A stretch of DNA of 64,000 bases from an uncultured Oscillospiraceae bacterium. GTDB lineage: Bacteria; Bacillota; Clostridia; Oscillospirales; Ruminococcaceae. Shown here in pieces: positions 32,495-41,551 of this stretch. Each line of letters opens with the position of its first letter. Positions within the stretch are counted from its first letter, which is position 1. The notes beneath the pieces are model-generated. The model saw only the letters and a program-made list of their open reading frames with translations. It did no database searches and had not been told where the DNA came from. The stretch covers positions 372,001 through 436,000 of the forward strand of contig CAJJZS010000001.1 of assembly GCA_905197685.1 (NCBI GenBank), in the 5' to 3' direction. Both the position numbers and the translations under genes were made by a program.

Positions 32495-32528
32495 GGACAG
32501 GGTTTGCCTGTCCTTGCTTTTCGAGCAA
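32495..32528 (+). promoter_or_regulatory. Two adjacent hairpins in the cyuA leader
   Basis: GGACAGG/CCTGTCC with loop GTTTG, immediately followed by TTGCT/AGCAA with loop TTTCG. They end 20 nt before the start codon, next to GGAAGGGG. No T-run, so not a terminator. They could affect translation or RNA stability. Confidence 0.4.
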
Positions 32529-32547
32529 TGGGAAGGGGATTATAACA

Positions 32548-33843
32548 ATGAACTATGAGGCAATCACATCAATTTTAAATGATGGTCTTGTTTTAGCGAC
32601 GGGCTGTACCGAACCGGGCGCTTTGGCTTTAACGGCGGCTACCGCAGCAGCTCATCTGGGAGAAGAGGTAAAGTCAATCCACACATTTGCAAGCGGCAAT
32701 ATTATTAAAAATGCTTATTCTGCCGGAATTCCGGGAACCGACTTTGTCGGAATCGAGTATGCGGTTGCATTGGGCGCGGTAGTTGCAAAACCGGAAAAAC
32801 AGCTTCAGGTAATCAACGCTTTGTCCGAGGAACAGATTCAGAAGGCCTGCGCTATGGTTGCTGCAAAAACGGTGAAAGTAGAGCTCGCCAAAGTTCCGGA
32901 AAAACTGTATATCGAAGTTTTGGTAAAGGGTGAAACCAGAACCGCAAAAGCAATTATTGCAAATGTTCATACCAATGTTGTTTATATCGAAGAAAACGGA
33001 CAGCCTGTTTTTGATAAACGCCATGAAGAACAGAGCGCATCCGGCGGTTATTCCGATAAAGAAATCAAGGAAATCCTTTCTGTTGCAAAAATTTACGAGT
33101 ACGCAACAACCGTTGACCTCTCTATGTTGGATAAGGTTCGCTTGAGCATTGATGTAAACTCCGCAATCAGTGAAGAAGGTCTGCGCAATCCGTACGGTCT
33201 TTGCATCGGCAGAGGTCTGCGCGATGATATTGAAAAAGGTTACCGCTGCGAATCTCTGGTAACTTATGCGATGGAATTGGCTTCTGCGGGAGCAGATGCC
33301 CGCATGGCAGGAGCAGACGCTCCGGTTGTTTCCAACTCGGGTTCCGGCAACCAGGGAATTGCCTGCACCATGCCGGTAGTTGCTGTCGCTAAAAAACGCG
33401 GCGCTTCCGATGAACAGATGATGCGCGCTGCCACATTGAGCCATTTGATGGGTATTTATATCAAATCCCAGTTTGGCAGATTGTCCGGCTTCTGCGGAGC
33501 TACCGTTGCAGGAATCGGTTCTGCCTGCGGTATTGTTTACCTGTTGGGCGGCGGTTTGACTGAAATTGAAAGCTGTGTATTCAATATGATTGGAAATGTA
33601 ACCGGTATGTTGTGCGACGGAGCAAAGGCAGACTGCGCACTGAAGATTGCAACCTGTACCAACGCTGCAATGCAGGCAGCGTTGATGGCTCTCAGAGGAA
33701 CCCGTGTTCTTTCTACCGACGGAATTGTTGAGGACGATGTAGAAAAAACTATTTCCAACTTTGCGGAACTGGGAAATGAAGGTTCGGTTCAGCTTGACCA
33801 GATTATGCTGGATATGATGCTGAAAAAAGAAAAGAAAGCATAG
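32548..33843 (+). CDS. cyuA: L-cysteine desulfidase / serine dehydratase alpha-like protein (UPF0597, CyuA)
   Basis: Iron-sulfur enzyme of the CyuA/YhaM group that deaminates cysteine (pyruvate, ammonia, sulfide) or a related substrate. 431 aa. N-terminal LATGCTEPGALALT with Cys20, central SNSGSGNQGIACTMPV, and further cysteines in FCGATVAGIGSACG, MLCDGAKADCALK and ATC, enough for the expected [4Fe-4S] site. Start ATG at 32548 with GGAAGGGG upstream; a 37-codon longer frame begins at the promoter itself and was rejected. Single gene with its own promoter and terminator. Confidence 0.9.
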   Translation: MNYEAITSILNDGLVLATGCTEPGALALTAATAAAHLGEEVKSIHTFASGNIIKNAYSAGIPGTDFVGIEYAVALGAVVAKPEKQLQVINALSEEQIQKACAMVAAKTVKVELAKVPEKLYIEVLVKGETRTAKAIIANVHTNVVYIEENGQPVFDKRHEEQSASGGYSDKEIKEILSVAKIYEYATTVDLSMLDKVRLSIDVNSAISEEGLRNPYGLCIGRGLRDDIEKGYRCESLVTYAMELASAGADARMAGADAPVVSNSGSGNQGIACTMPVVAVAKKRGASDEQMMRAATLSHLMGIYIKSQFGRLSGFCGATVAGIGSACGIVYLLGGGLTEIESCVFNMIGNVTGMLCDGAKADCALKIATCTNAAMQAALMALRGTRVLSTDGIVEDDVEKTISNFAELGNEGSVQLDQIMLDMMLKKEKKA

Positions 33844-33860
33844 TTAAAATCAAAAGATTG

Positions 33861-33900
33861 AATAAAGCCGAGGTACTGCGGGTATCTCGGCTTTATTTTG
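33861..33900 (+). terminator. Terminator of cyuA
   Basis: AATAAAGCCGAGGTAC / GTATCTCGGCTTTATT hairpin with one mismatch, ending in T-rich sequence. Confidence 0.9.
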
Positions 33901-33910
33901 CAGTTTTATC

Positions 33911-33939
33911 TTGTCCTGTCAGTCATTTTGTGCTATGAT
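33911..33939 (+). promoter_or_regulatory. Promoter of trmB-nagA
   Basis: TTGTCC, 17-nt spacer, TATGAT, with an extended -10 TGC. 41 nt before the trmB start. Confidence 0.7.
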
Positions 33940-33979
33940 AATTGGCGAAAAGCTTGTTATTTTATTTGGAGGAAAAGAT

Positions 33980-34702
33980 ATGAGAATCAGAAGAAAACCC
34001 TGGGCGCGTCCGGAACTGGAAGAATGTCCGTTTTGTGTAAATTGTCCGGAAGAGAAAATCGGGCATTGGCATGAAGAATTTCCGAAAAAACAGCCTCTGC
34101 ATTTGGAGCTTGGCTGCGGAAAGGGCGGATTTATGGCACAGAAAGCGGTGACAAATCCCGATATTAACTTTATTGCGGTGGACATTAAGAGTGATATTCT
34201 CGGCTTGACAAAGAGAAATATTGAAAAATCGTATGCGCAGGCAGAAAAGCCGACCGACAATGTCCGGATTTTTGCATATGATATTGAGCGAATTTTACAG
34301 GTGTTTGATTCAAACGATGTTGTGGACAGAATCTATATCAATTTTTGCAACCCATGGCCGAAAAAGAAGCATAAGAAAAAAAGGCTGACCTATCCAAGAC
34401 AGTTGTTTTTCTATCAGGAATTTTTAAAAAACGGCGGAGAAATCTGGTTTAAAACCGATGATGACGAGCTGTTTGAAGAATCGTTGGATTATTTTCAGAT
34501 GTGCGGATTTACTCAGGAATATTTAACGCGGGATTTGGCGGCAAGCGGTTTTGCAGAAAATGTTGTGACCGAGCATGAACAGATGTTTATGGACCAGGGA
34601 ATCAAGATTAAGTTTTTGATTGCAAAAAATCACGGCAGAGTCAGTCAGCTGCCACCGATTGTTCCAAAAGAAAAAGAAGCGGAAGATTTTTCGGAAGAAT
34701 AA
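33980..34702 (+). CDS. trmB: tRNA (guanine-N7-)-methyltransferase
   Basis: Methylates G46 of tRNA using SAM. 240 aa Rossmann-fold methyltransferase: SAM motif LELGCGKGGFMAQK, the acidic end FIAVDIKSDI, the family signature INFCNPWPKKKHKKKRLTYP and the C-terminal GGEIWFKTDDDELFEESL. It starts at ATG 33980 with TTGGAGGA upstream; the longer in-frame ORF begins within the promoter. 14 nt to nagA, so the two are co-transcribed though functionally unrelated. Confidence 0.95.
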   Translation: MRIRRKPWARPELEECPFCVNCPEEKIGHWHEEFPKKQPLHLELGCGKGGFMAQKAVTNPDINFIAVDIKSDILGLTKRNIEKSYAQAEKPTDNVRIFAYDIERILQVFDSNDVVDRIYINFCNPWPKKKHKKKRLTYPRQLFFYQEFLKNGGEIWFKTDDDELFEESLDYFQMCGFTQEYLTRDLAASGFAENVVTEHEQMFMDQGIKIKFLIAKNHGRVSQLPPIVPKEKEAEDFSEE

Positions 34703-34716
34703 AGGAGAAAAGAAAA

Positions 34717-35862
34717 ATGAAAGCGATATGTAACGGAAAATTGATACTGCATGACCGTGTAGAAACAGGAAAAGCGGTTTTGTTTGAAGATAAAATCATC
34801 GGAATTGTTCCGGTGGAAAAAGTTCCTAAAGATGCAGAACAAATTGACGCTGACGGTGCGTGGGTTACTCCCGGTCTGTTTGATGTACATATTCACGGCT
34901 CCGGCGGATGCGACACAATGGACGGAACAGAAGAAGCGCTGCATACCATCGCTTCTACGGTGGTTAAAAACGGCGTTACCCGATTCCTCGCAACTTCGGT
35001 TACTATGCCGCTGGAAAAAACCGCAGAGGTGTTTGATACAGTAAGAAAAACAGTAGGAAAAACAGGAAAAGACTGGAACGCTGCGGTGATTGAAGGCATC
35101 AATATGGAAGGACCGTTTATCCACCCGGCATACAAAGGGGCGCATGAAGAAAATTATATCGCAGACTTTGACTTTGATTTTATGAAGCGTTACAGCGATG
35201 TGATTCGCGTAGTTACCGTAGCTCCCGATAAAGAGGGCGGAATGGAGTTTATTCGCAGAGTAACCGGAGAAACACCGATCAAGGTTTCTATCGGTCACAC
35301 CAATGCAACCTATGAGCAGGCGATGCAGGCAATCGAAAACGGGGCAACACAAATTACCCATCTTTATAATGCGATGACGCCAATGCACCACAGAAAACCG
35401 GGCGTTGTTACTGCCGCTCTTTCTTCCGATGTATATACCGAGATGATTTGTGATACCATTCATGTTCATCCGGCAATGTTCCAATTTGTGATGAACTGTA
35501 AGTCGAAAGATCGCTTTGTTTTGATTACCGACTGTATGAGGGCGGGCGGTATGCCGCAGGGAGAATATACCCTCGGAGAGTTGAAGGTGATTGTGGACAG
35601 TGACAGCGCAAGATTGACGGACGGAACGCTGGCGGGAAGTATTTTGACCTTGAACCGCGCGATTGCCAATGTGAAAAAATATACAAATCAACCGATTTGG
35701 GAGATTGTCAATGCCGCTACTTTAAACCCTGCGCGCGCGATGGGAATGGAGGACAGAATTGGTTCGCTCAGAAGCGGCTGCAACGCAGATTTTGCCGTTT
35801 TTGACGAAGATTTTCAGACCATAATGACCATTGTGGATGGAGAAGTGGTATATCAAAGATGA
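34717..35862 (+). CDS. nagA: N-acetylglucosamine-6-phosphate deacetylase
   Basis: Removes acetate from GlcNAc-6-phosphate in amino-sugar catabolism and wall recycling. 381 aa amidohydrolase. Metal site HIHG in GLFDVHIHGSGG, Glu in INMEGPFIHPAYKGAH, later histidines in SIGHTNATYEQ and ATQITHLYNAMTPMHHR, and the catalytic Asp in VLITDCMRAGGM. No nagB or PTS gene adjoins it; instead trmB precedes and a GNAT gene follows with an ATGA overlap. Confidence 0.95.
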   Translation: MKAICNGKLILHDRVETGKAVLFEDKIIGIVPVEKVPKDAEQIDADGAWVTPGLFDVHIHGSGGCDTMDGTEEALHTIASTVVKNGVTRFLATSVTMPLEKTAEVFDTVRKTVGKTGKDWNAAVIEGINMEGPFIHPAYKGAHEENYIADFDFDFMKRYSDVIRVVTVAPDKEGGMEFIRRVTGETPIKVSIGHTNATYEQAMQAIENGATQITHLYNAMTPMHHRKPGVVTAALSSDVYTEMICDTIHVHPAMFQFVMNCKSKDRFVLITDCMRAGGMPQGEYTLGELKVIVDSDSARLTDGTLAGSILTLNRAIANVKKYTNQPIWEIVNAATLNPARAMGMEDRIGSLRSGCNADFAVFDEDFQTIMTIVDGEVVYQR

Positions 35863-36329
35863 GCAAAATTCTTTGTCAGCTCTTAAAACCACAAGATGCA
35901 CAACAACTGGCGGAGTTTGAAGCGCAAGCCAGACAAACCGAACCGGGTGTACTGTTTGGAGAAATTGATGTTGAGCAATATAAAAGAAAAACCCTAGAAC
36001 GGATGTCAGACTCTCGTTATGCAAACAGCAAAGTTTTAGCAGCGTTTCAAGGCGGAAAGATTATTGCAAGGCTGGATTTTTCTCTGATAGCCAGCTTGAT
36101 GGACGGAGAATGTCAGGCATATGTGGATTGGCTGTATGTTTTAAAACCGTACCGCAGGTGTGGTGCTGCAAAAGAGCTGTTTGCTTTTTTAGAAAGATGG
36201 CTGTCAGAAAACGGAGTAAACAGTTATTTTCTTGTTACGGCGCACAATGAAGAAGCACAAGGGTTTTATTGCTCTTTAGAGGGCGTGCAAAAAGACTCTG
36301 ATTGGATTTTGCGTAAAAATATCAAATAA
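35859..36329 (+). CDS. GNAT family N-acetyltransferase
   Basis: 156 aa single-domain acetyltransferase. The acetyl-CoA-binding motif A is recognisable: VDWLYVLKPYRRCGAAKELFAFLERWL (V/I-x-P-x-x-R-x-x-G-x-A pattern), followed by YFLVTAHNEEAQGFYCSLEG. Substrate unknown. Translationally coupled to nagA by an ATGA overlap, so perhaps linked to amino-sugar metabolism (inference). Ends at a strong bidirectional terminator. Confidence 0.85.
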   Translation: MSKILCQLLKPQDAQQLAEFEAQARQTEPGVLFGEIDVEQYKRKTLERMSDSRYANSKVLAAFQGGKIIARLDFSLIASLMDGECQAYVDWLYVLKPYRRCGAAKELFAFLERWLSENGVNSYFLVTAHNEEAQGFYCSLEGVQKDSDWILRKNIK

Positions 36330-36379
36330 AAACCCAAGAAGCCGAATCGGAATTTTCCGATTCGGCTTCTTGGGTTTTG
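36328..36379. terminator. Perfect 24-bp bidirectional terminator
   Basis: AAAACCCAAGAAGCCGAATC and its exact reverse complement meet at GGAATTTTCC, with T-rich flanks both ways. It separates the GNAT gene (+) from the permease gene (-). Confidence 0.92.
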
Positions 36380-36416
36380 TTATAAGAAAAAAGAAGATGT
36401 CAGAAAAAGTTAATCT

Positions 36417-38543
36417 TTATCGCTTTTTTGAGCGAGGAATCGGCAGATTGATGATACGGCACGCCTGTTTTAAGATGTAACGGTAAAGCAGATAAATCAA
36501 TCCCATAATTGCACTTCCCAACAGAAGATTCATTCCCATTGCCTGAATTTCAGGGAAAGTAATGCTGTTGGAATTAAAGTAAAGGATCATTCCGTAAAAG
36601 GCAAAGATAACTGCTGTACCTATCAATACAGGGACAAAGATAATCTTTTGAATTTGGTCCCGAACGCTTTCATAAAGATAACGAGGCGAAGCTCCCAGTT
36701 TGCCGACATCAAGGTAAACCTGTTTGTTGTTCATCGCAAGGGTTAAACAACGAGTGTACAAAATAACAAAGACAGCCGCAAAACAGATGATGGAGATGAA
36801 TACAAACAGCATCAGATAAACTGCCATGTTTGTCATTAAATCTTTTTCATTCAAAATTCGGAACATTGGAATGAATTTCCAGTACAGCGTAAAATTGCTG
36901 CTTTGCCGTTTATCGTAATCAATCAGGAAAGAAGGGTCGCTGTCCAGGAAATATTCTCCTTTTTCTCTGATGTCGCGTTCCCGCTTAATGCGGTCATAGG
37001 CGTCACAGATTTCTACCTCGGGACCGGAAGCGTCAATAATTTGATTTCGTAATTCTTTGGCAAAATCATAGTTGTCCTCACTGCTGTTAAAGGCAACCCA
37101 TGTTTCACTCCAGTCTGCGGGGAGATTTTGGGATACGCTCTGATAGTCGGAATCATCTAATACAAACATTCCCATGTTTGCTCCGAAAAATTGAACAGTT
37201 CCTGCAAAAGAAACGTCAATTCCCTCCATGCTGACAGGATTATAAATCTTTGTAATGTCATTGGTTCTGAAATAGGATTCGACATCATCATCGGTGTTGC
37301 AGGCAGTCAAAAAGGTTCCGGGCGTAACATCTACGGAAATACCGCTTAAATGTTGGAAATTGCTTTCTGAAATAAAATATTCTTCTCCGTAAATCTCAAG
37401 ATAAGCAGTATCAATCTTTCCGCTTTCGGAAACAATGTCCCGATAACCGTCGGTAACAAGGCAGGCAACCTCGATTTCCGAATAATCAGACAGGGAAATT
37501 CCGTGTTTTTGAGCCAATTGTTCGATATCATTCTGTTTTGGCATATTAGCTTTTTGATCATTTCGGTAGTGGAACAGATAGTCAATGTACTGTGCATTAT
37601 TCTGGGCGGAAAATCCGGTGATTACAGACGGGATATAAAATAAAGCGAAGAAAGCTCCAGCTGTCAGCACAGCAACAACCATCATATTTCTTACCGTTTG
37701 TCTGCCCTGAAACTTCATCATGCTGCGTGTGATGATATGGCGGTAGGAGCGGGAGTAGGATTTGCTCCAGCCGTTTACTACAGTATGAATCAAAATCATA
37801 TATAAACCAATGATGGCAGGGACGTACAGCAGGTTGATGATAGCCGGAGGATAGTAATGGAAAATCTTGACAGAAATAGTGGGAGCGATATAACCGGAAA
37901 ATCCTCCTGTAATCAGCAGCACAATACCGACAGGACCGTACCACGGTTTTATCAGGCGCATCTTTTCCTGCTTTTTCTGTTCGTTCAATACCTCTAAGAT
38001 ATTGGTTTGTTTTAAGGAAAAATACCCCATTGTAAACAACATCAAAACGGTAAAAACAGCAAACCCGATTCCCCATAAAAAACCGACCGGATTGACAGAA
38101 AGAACCATTTCTTCGGAATCAACAATCAATTTTCGGAACAACCACCAAATCAGGCAGGAGACGGGAAAAGAAAGTGCCAATCCCACAACGCAGGAAACCA
38201 ACGCTGTTTTGCTGAGATCTTGGAACAGCAGTTTTTGCAGTTGAGAGCGCTTTGCTCCCAATGATAAAAAGATGCCGTTTTCTCTTGATTTGGAACGGAA
38301 AAACAGCGAGGAAGCGTAGGTAGTAAATACGCCGCACCCGATTACAGCCAAAACAAAAATCATGGACATCATCTTTCGGGAATCTCCGCCGGTAGGTAAA
38401 ACATCCTGTATAGTATTACTTTGCATAATAATCGAAAAAGAGCTGATGAGAAGCACCGAAAAGAGGTTGCACCCCAAAAGAAGCAGATAATTTTTGCGGT
38501 TATTTTTTCTCAATGCAGCGTAAGCCTGTGAAAAGTTCATCAT
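36417..38543 (-). CDS. FtsX-like ABC transporter permease, BceB-type
   Basis: 708 aa. N-terminal helix pair and FtsX core (MMSMIFVLAVIGCGVFTTYASSLF and the SRENGIFLSLGAKRSQLQKL coupling region), a large extracellular domain of about 250 residues (~310-570, between helix clusters), and three C-terminal helices. This ten-helix layout with a large loop is that of bacitracin/antimicrobial-peptide resistance permeases (BceB, VraG). The start overlaps the ATPase stop by ATGA. Substrate unknown; peptide sensing or resistance is inferred from the architecture and the neighbouring two-component genes. Confidence 0.9.
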   Translation of the reverse strand: MMNFSQAYAALRKNNRKNYLLLLGCNLFSVLLISSFSIIMQSNTIQDVLPTGGDSRKMMSMIFVLAVIGCGVFTTYASSLFFRSKSRENGIFLSLGAKRSQLQKLLFQDLSKTALVSCVVGLALSFPVSCLIWWLFRKLIVDSEEMVLSVNPVGFLWGIGFAVFTVLMLFTMGYFSLKQTNILEVLNEQKKQEKMRLIKPWYGPVGIVLLITGGFSGYIAPTISVKIFHYYPPAIINLLYVPAIIGLYMILIHTVVNGWSKSYSRSYRHIITRSMMKFQGRQTVRNMMVVAVLTAGAFFALFYIPSVITGFSAQNNAQYIDYLFHYRNDQKANMPKQNDIEQLAQKHGISLSDYSEIEVACLVTDGYRDIVSESGKIDTAYLEIYGEEYFISESNFQHLSGISVDVTPGTFLTACNTDDDVESYFRTNDITKIYNPVSMEGIDVSFAGTVQFFGANMGMFVLDDSDYQSVSQNLPADWSETWVAFNSSEDNYDFAKELRNQIIDASGPEVEICDAYDRIKRERDIREKGEYFLDSDPSFLIDYDKRQSSNFTLYWKFIPMFRILNEKDLMTNMAVYLMLFVFISIICFAAVFVILYTRCLTLAMNNKQVYLDVGKLGASPRYLYESVRDQIQKIIFVPVLIGTAVIFAFYGMILYFNSNSITFPEIQAMGMNLLLGSAIMGLIYLLYRYILKQACRIINLPIPRSKKR

Positions 38544-39298
38544 TCGTTATCACCACTCATTTCTTTGATTGCAAGCAGCAGCTCGTCCTGGAAGTGGCTG
38601 CGGTCAAGATGACGGTTTCCGTTGTTGCTTAAGCATTTCCAAACCATTCCGTCACGCAGAATAATAACACGGTCGCAGAAGGAGGCGGCAAAGCTGTCAT
38701 GAGTTACCATAAATATAGTTGCGCCCAGGCGGCTTTTTGCCTGAAGAAAAGAATCAATTACTGCGCGGCTGGATTTGGAATCCAGGTTTCCGGTCGGTTC
38801 GTCCGCTAAAATCAAAAGAGGATTGTTGATTAGGGCTCGGGCAACCGCGGTTCTTTGCTTTTCTCCGCCGGAAATGTCAGAAGGAAATTTATTCTTAATC
38901 TGTGCGATTCCAAACACTTCGCACAGACGGTCGGCAGTTTCTTCCATAGAAGCGTCTGTCTTGCCGGAAATCATGCGGGGCAACATAATGTTTTCCCGAA
39001 CAGTTAAACCGTCAAGCAGCATAAAATCCTGAAAGATGTACCCGAGTTTTTGATTTCGTACCTTTGCAAGTTCGGCCTCGCTGAGATTTTTTAAGTTGGT
39101 GTCCCCCAACAGAATACTGCCGTTGTTAAAGGGAATATAGCAGGAAATACAGTTAAGCAGCGTTGTTTTTCCCGAGCCGGAAGGACCCATAACCGCGACA
39201 AATTCACCGTCGTTTACGTCAAAGGAAACTCCTTTCAGCACCTCGTAGCTTGTTTTTCCTACCTGATAGGATTTGTGAAGATTTTTAATGGTCAGCAT
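38540..39298 (-). CDS. ABC transporter ATPase, BceA/LolD-type
   Basis: 252 aa. Walker A GPSGSGKTT, Q-loop YIFQDFMLLDGLTVREN, signature ISGGEKQRTAVARAL, Walker B LILADEPTGNLD and H-loop FMVTHDSFAA, all as in macrolide/antimicrobial-peptide-type ATPases. First gene of the transporter pair; AAAGGAG 11 nt upstream. Divergent from the LytTR response regulator gene, with a 225-bp regulatory region between them. Confidence 0.93.
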   Translation of the reverse strand: MLTIKNLHKSYQVGKTSYEVLKGVSFDVNDGEFVAVMGPSGSGKTTLLNCISCYIPFNNGSILLGDTNLKNLSEAELAKVRNQKLGYIFQDFMLLDGLTVRENIMLPRMISGKTDASMEETADRLCEVFGIAQIKNKFPSDISGGEKQRTAVARALINNPLLILADEPTGNLDSKSSRAVIDSFLQAKSRLGATIFMVTHDSFAASFCDRVIILRDGMVWKCLSNNGNRHLDRSHFQDELLLAIKEMSGDNE

Positions 39299-39339
39299 AA
39301 AGAAAAACTCCTTTCCGGATTGTTTTTTTGTTTGAGCTT

Positions 39340-39348
39340 AGAATATCA
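39340..39348 (-). promoter_or_regulatory. Extended -10 promoter of the BceAB-like operon
   Basis: Minus strand TGA then TATTCT, about 42 nt before the ATPase start; no good -35. A weak -35 would fit control by an activator. Confidence 0.4.
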
Positions 39349-39418
39349 CAAAGAGAAACAGTACGGGAAAAGGTATGTAAAAAATGACAGAGGAGAAGAA
39401 AAGTTTTGCGGTGAATGT

Positions 39419-39450
39419 AAAGTTTAACCGTTTTGATGTCAAGTTTGGAA
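39419..39450 (+). promoter_or_regulatory. Possible LytTR-type direct repeat in the divergent region
   Basis: AAAGTTTAA (39419) and CAAGTTTGG (39440) recur 21 bp apart, close to the imperfect nine-base repeats with a 12-13 bp gap recognised by AlgR/AgrA/LytR-type regulators. A related AAGTTTTGC lies at 39401. They lie between the transporter genes and the LytTR regulator, but each departs from the consensus at one position. Confidence 0.35.
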
Positions 39451-39523
39451 CAAGAAGCGGATGAATTTTTTCGGAAAATATGTTAAAATAAAAACAGAAA
39501 AAATCAAATCGGGAGGGAACAAG

Positions 39524-40237
39524 ATGTTGAGAATTGCAATCTGTGACGATATGGAAGCGGCAAGGCTGAATCTTCGTATGATGCTTTACCGTATTTTAAA
39601 TCGGGAAGAACCGATTATTTATGAATTTTCATCGGGGGAAGGCGCGGTCAAATGGCTGGAAAAACACAGCGGAGAGGTGGATTTGTTTTTTCTGGATATT
39701 GAGATGGGAAAGATGGACGGTATGCAAACGGCAAGAGAAATTCGACAAATGGATGAAAATCTTGCATTGGTATTTGTAACGGGATATTCCGATTATGTTT
39801 TTGACGGTTATCAGGTGGGAGCTTTGGATTATTTGATGAAACCGGTGAAAGAGGAAAAGCTGCGCAGTGTTTTGCAGCGCCTGTCGGAACGGATGATTGT
39901 TTCTGCCCCGCAATATTATTCCTTTCAGAACACACAGGGAACCTTTCGGATATTAAAGAAGGATATTCTTTATTTTTACAGCGACCGCCGTCAGGTTGTT
40001 TTGGTAACAAAGGAAAAGGAATATCCCTTTTATGCAAAGCTGGACGAGGTGCAGCAATCGGTCGGAAAGGGGTTTGTGCGTATTCATCAGAGATATTTGG
40101 TTCATGCCGAACGGGTTGATTTTATTCAGACAGACCATGTAACAATCGGGGAAATCACGCTGCCTGTCAGCCGCGCTTATAAAAGCTGCGCGCAACTGGA
40201 ACTGTCCGATGCAATCCTGGAAAAGGGGAACTTTTAG
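39524..40237 (+). CDS. LytTR family response regulator (AgrA/LytR-type)
   Basis: 237 aa: receiver domain (1-~120) with acidic pocket CDD near residue 8-10 and phosphoacceptor Asp58 in LFFLDIEMG, conserved TGYSDYVFDGYQVGALDYLMKP, then a C-terminal LytTR DNA-binding domain (~130-230; DILYFYSDRRQVVLV...FVRIHQRYLVH). Start ATG at 39524 after GGGAGGGAAC; the longer ORF has no ribosome binding site. The stop is directly followed by the kinase ATG. It probably controls the divergent transporter (inference). Confidence 0.94.
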   Translation: MLRIAICDDMEAARLNLRMMLYRILNREEPIIYEFSSGEGAVKWLEKHSGEVDLFFLDIEMGKMDGMQTAREIRQMDENLALVFVTGYSDYVFDGYQVGALDYLMKPVKEEKLRSVLQRLSERMIVSAPQYYSFQNTQGTFRILKKDILYFYSDRRQVVLVTKEKEYPFYAKLDEVQQSVGKGFVRIHQRYLVHAERVDFIQTDHVTIGEITLPVSRAYKSCAQLELSDAILEKGNF

Positions 40238-41491
40238 ATGAGCGAATTATTTGGATTTCGGTTGTTGATTTTACTGTTTAATGTTGCGGACGCTGTGATT
40301 CTTCTTCATTTGATAAAAAAGTTTTTATCCCCCAAAAAAGGGGGACTATATTGTGTGGTTCGGGGATTGGTTGCTTTGATGGTTGTTGCCCTTCCTGTTT
40401 TTGTCGGAGATACCATCAATATTGTCGGAATTTTACCTGTGTTTTTTGCTGCTGTACTGATAAGTTATTCGGACGACCGGTTTGAAAAATTATCCATTAG
40501 TATGATTTTCTTTGCTATCACCATGTCGCTGAACGCTTTTATCGATACATTTTGTATCGCAGCGTACGGATATGCGCTTTTTAAGGTGGCAGGAAATCTT
40601 TTGGAATTACTGTTATACTGCGTTTTGCTGATTTTGTGCAGAAAACAGCTCCCAAAGCTGACCGAAACCATTCCAAAGCAGATGTGGCTGCAATTTGATA
40701 TGGTAGCGGTTTTACCGTTTTTGTCTGTGGTTGCCATTGTAGCGGGCAGCGCAGATGACAGCAGAATAAATGGGGCAGCGGTTCTGATTTTGCCCTGCGC
40801 GGCGATGACCTCTATCGGTTTGCTTTTTTCGGTGGTCGGTATGGCGCGCCAACAGCAGCTGATACGCAGCAGAGAGCTTTGGGATTTTCACGCGGAGTAT
40901 TATCGACATTTGGAAGCCACACAGGTTCAGCTGCGCAGCTTTCGACATGACATGATAAACCATTTGCAGGCGATGGCGGCGCTGGACGATTGCTCGATGA
41001 GAAAATATTGTATCAGTCTGTTAAACAGTCCTTCTTTAGCGGCGCAGAAGAAATTTTGTGAAAATCAGGTTTTTAATGTGGTGCTTTCCGCAAAATTGCC
41101 AAAGATAGAGGAAGTTGGAATTGATTTGCGCTGTCAGATTGACTTGGATAACAAACTGAAAATAGATGATGCAGACCTTTGTACTATTTTGGCAAACAGT
41201 TTAGATAATGCAATCGAAGCCTGCGAAAACAATCAACCGGAGAACAGAAAAATTATCATCAAAGCGCAGGCGAAAAAGGGGTTATTTTCCTTTTCCGTTC
41301 AAAATCCGACGGAAGGAGTAACATCTTTGCAAAGCAGAAAAAAGGACAGAGAAAACCATGGATTCGGAATCAAAAATATTGAAAATACAGTATCCAAGTA
41401 TGGAGGAAATGCGCAATTTGGAGCGCATGACGGCAATTTTCGCGTGCTGATTTCTATCCCGCTCAATGTGCAGAGTAAAACAATAAAATAA
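40238..41491 (+). CDS. GHKL-domain sensor histidine kinase (AgrC-type)
   Basis: 417 aa. About six N-terminal membrane helices (1-~210), the dimerisation helix with phospho-acceptor His237 in SFRHDMINHLQAM, then an HATPase_c_5 domain with N-box ILANSLDNAIEACE and G-box NHGFGIKNIENTVSKYGG. This architecture is that of AgrC/ComD-type quorum or peptide sensors. No agrB or agrD-like gene is present nearby, so the signal is unknown; pairing with the adjacent regulator is clear from the zero-gap layout. Confidence 0.93.
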   Translation: MSELFGFRLLILLFNVADAVILLHLIKKFLSPKKGGLYCVVRGLVALMVVALPVFVGDTINIVGILPVFFAAVLISYSDDRFEKLSISMIFFAITMSLNAFIDTFCIAAYGYALFKVAGNLLELLLYCVLLILCRKQLPKLTETIPKQMWLQFDMVAVLPFLSVVAIVAGSADDSRINGAAVLILPCAAMTSIGLLFSVVGMARQQQLIRSRELWDFHAEYYRHLEATQVQLRSFRHDMINHLQAMAALDDCSMRKYCISLLNSPSLAAQKKFCENQVFNVVLSAKLPKIEEVGIDLRCQIDLDNKLKIDDADLCTILANSLDNAIEACENNQPENRKIIIKAQAKKGLFSFSVQNPTEGVTSLQSRKKDRENHGFGIKNIENTVSKYGGNAQFGAHDGNFRVLISIPLNVQSKTIK

Positions 41492-41498
41492 CAGAATC

Positions 41499-41545
41499 AA
41501 TAAAACTGACCTTTCGGATTTTGAAACGGTCAGTTTTATTTTTGC
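41499..41545 (+). terminator. Terminator of the two-component operon
   Basis: AATAAAACTGACC / GGTCAGTTTTATT hairpin with a 14-nt loop, followed by TTTTG. Confidence 0.9.
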
Positions 41546-41551
41546 AAAGCA

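Noticed and set aside
32373..32558. 61-residue ORF before cyuA
   Set aside because: Runs through the cyuA promoter and leader hairpins; no ribosome binding site.
34645..35691. 348-residue minus-strand ORF
   Set aside because: Lies opposite nagA, which has complete active-site motifs and a good start; the antisense frame is rich in Cys, His and Phe with no family resemblance.
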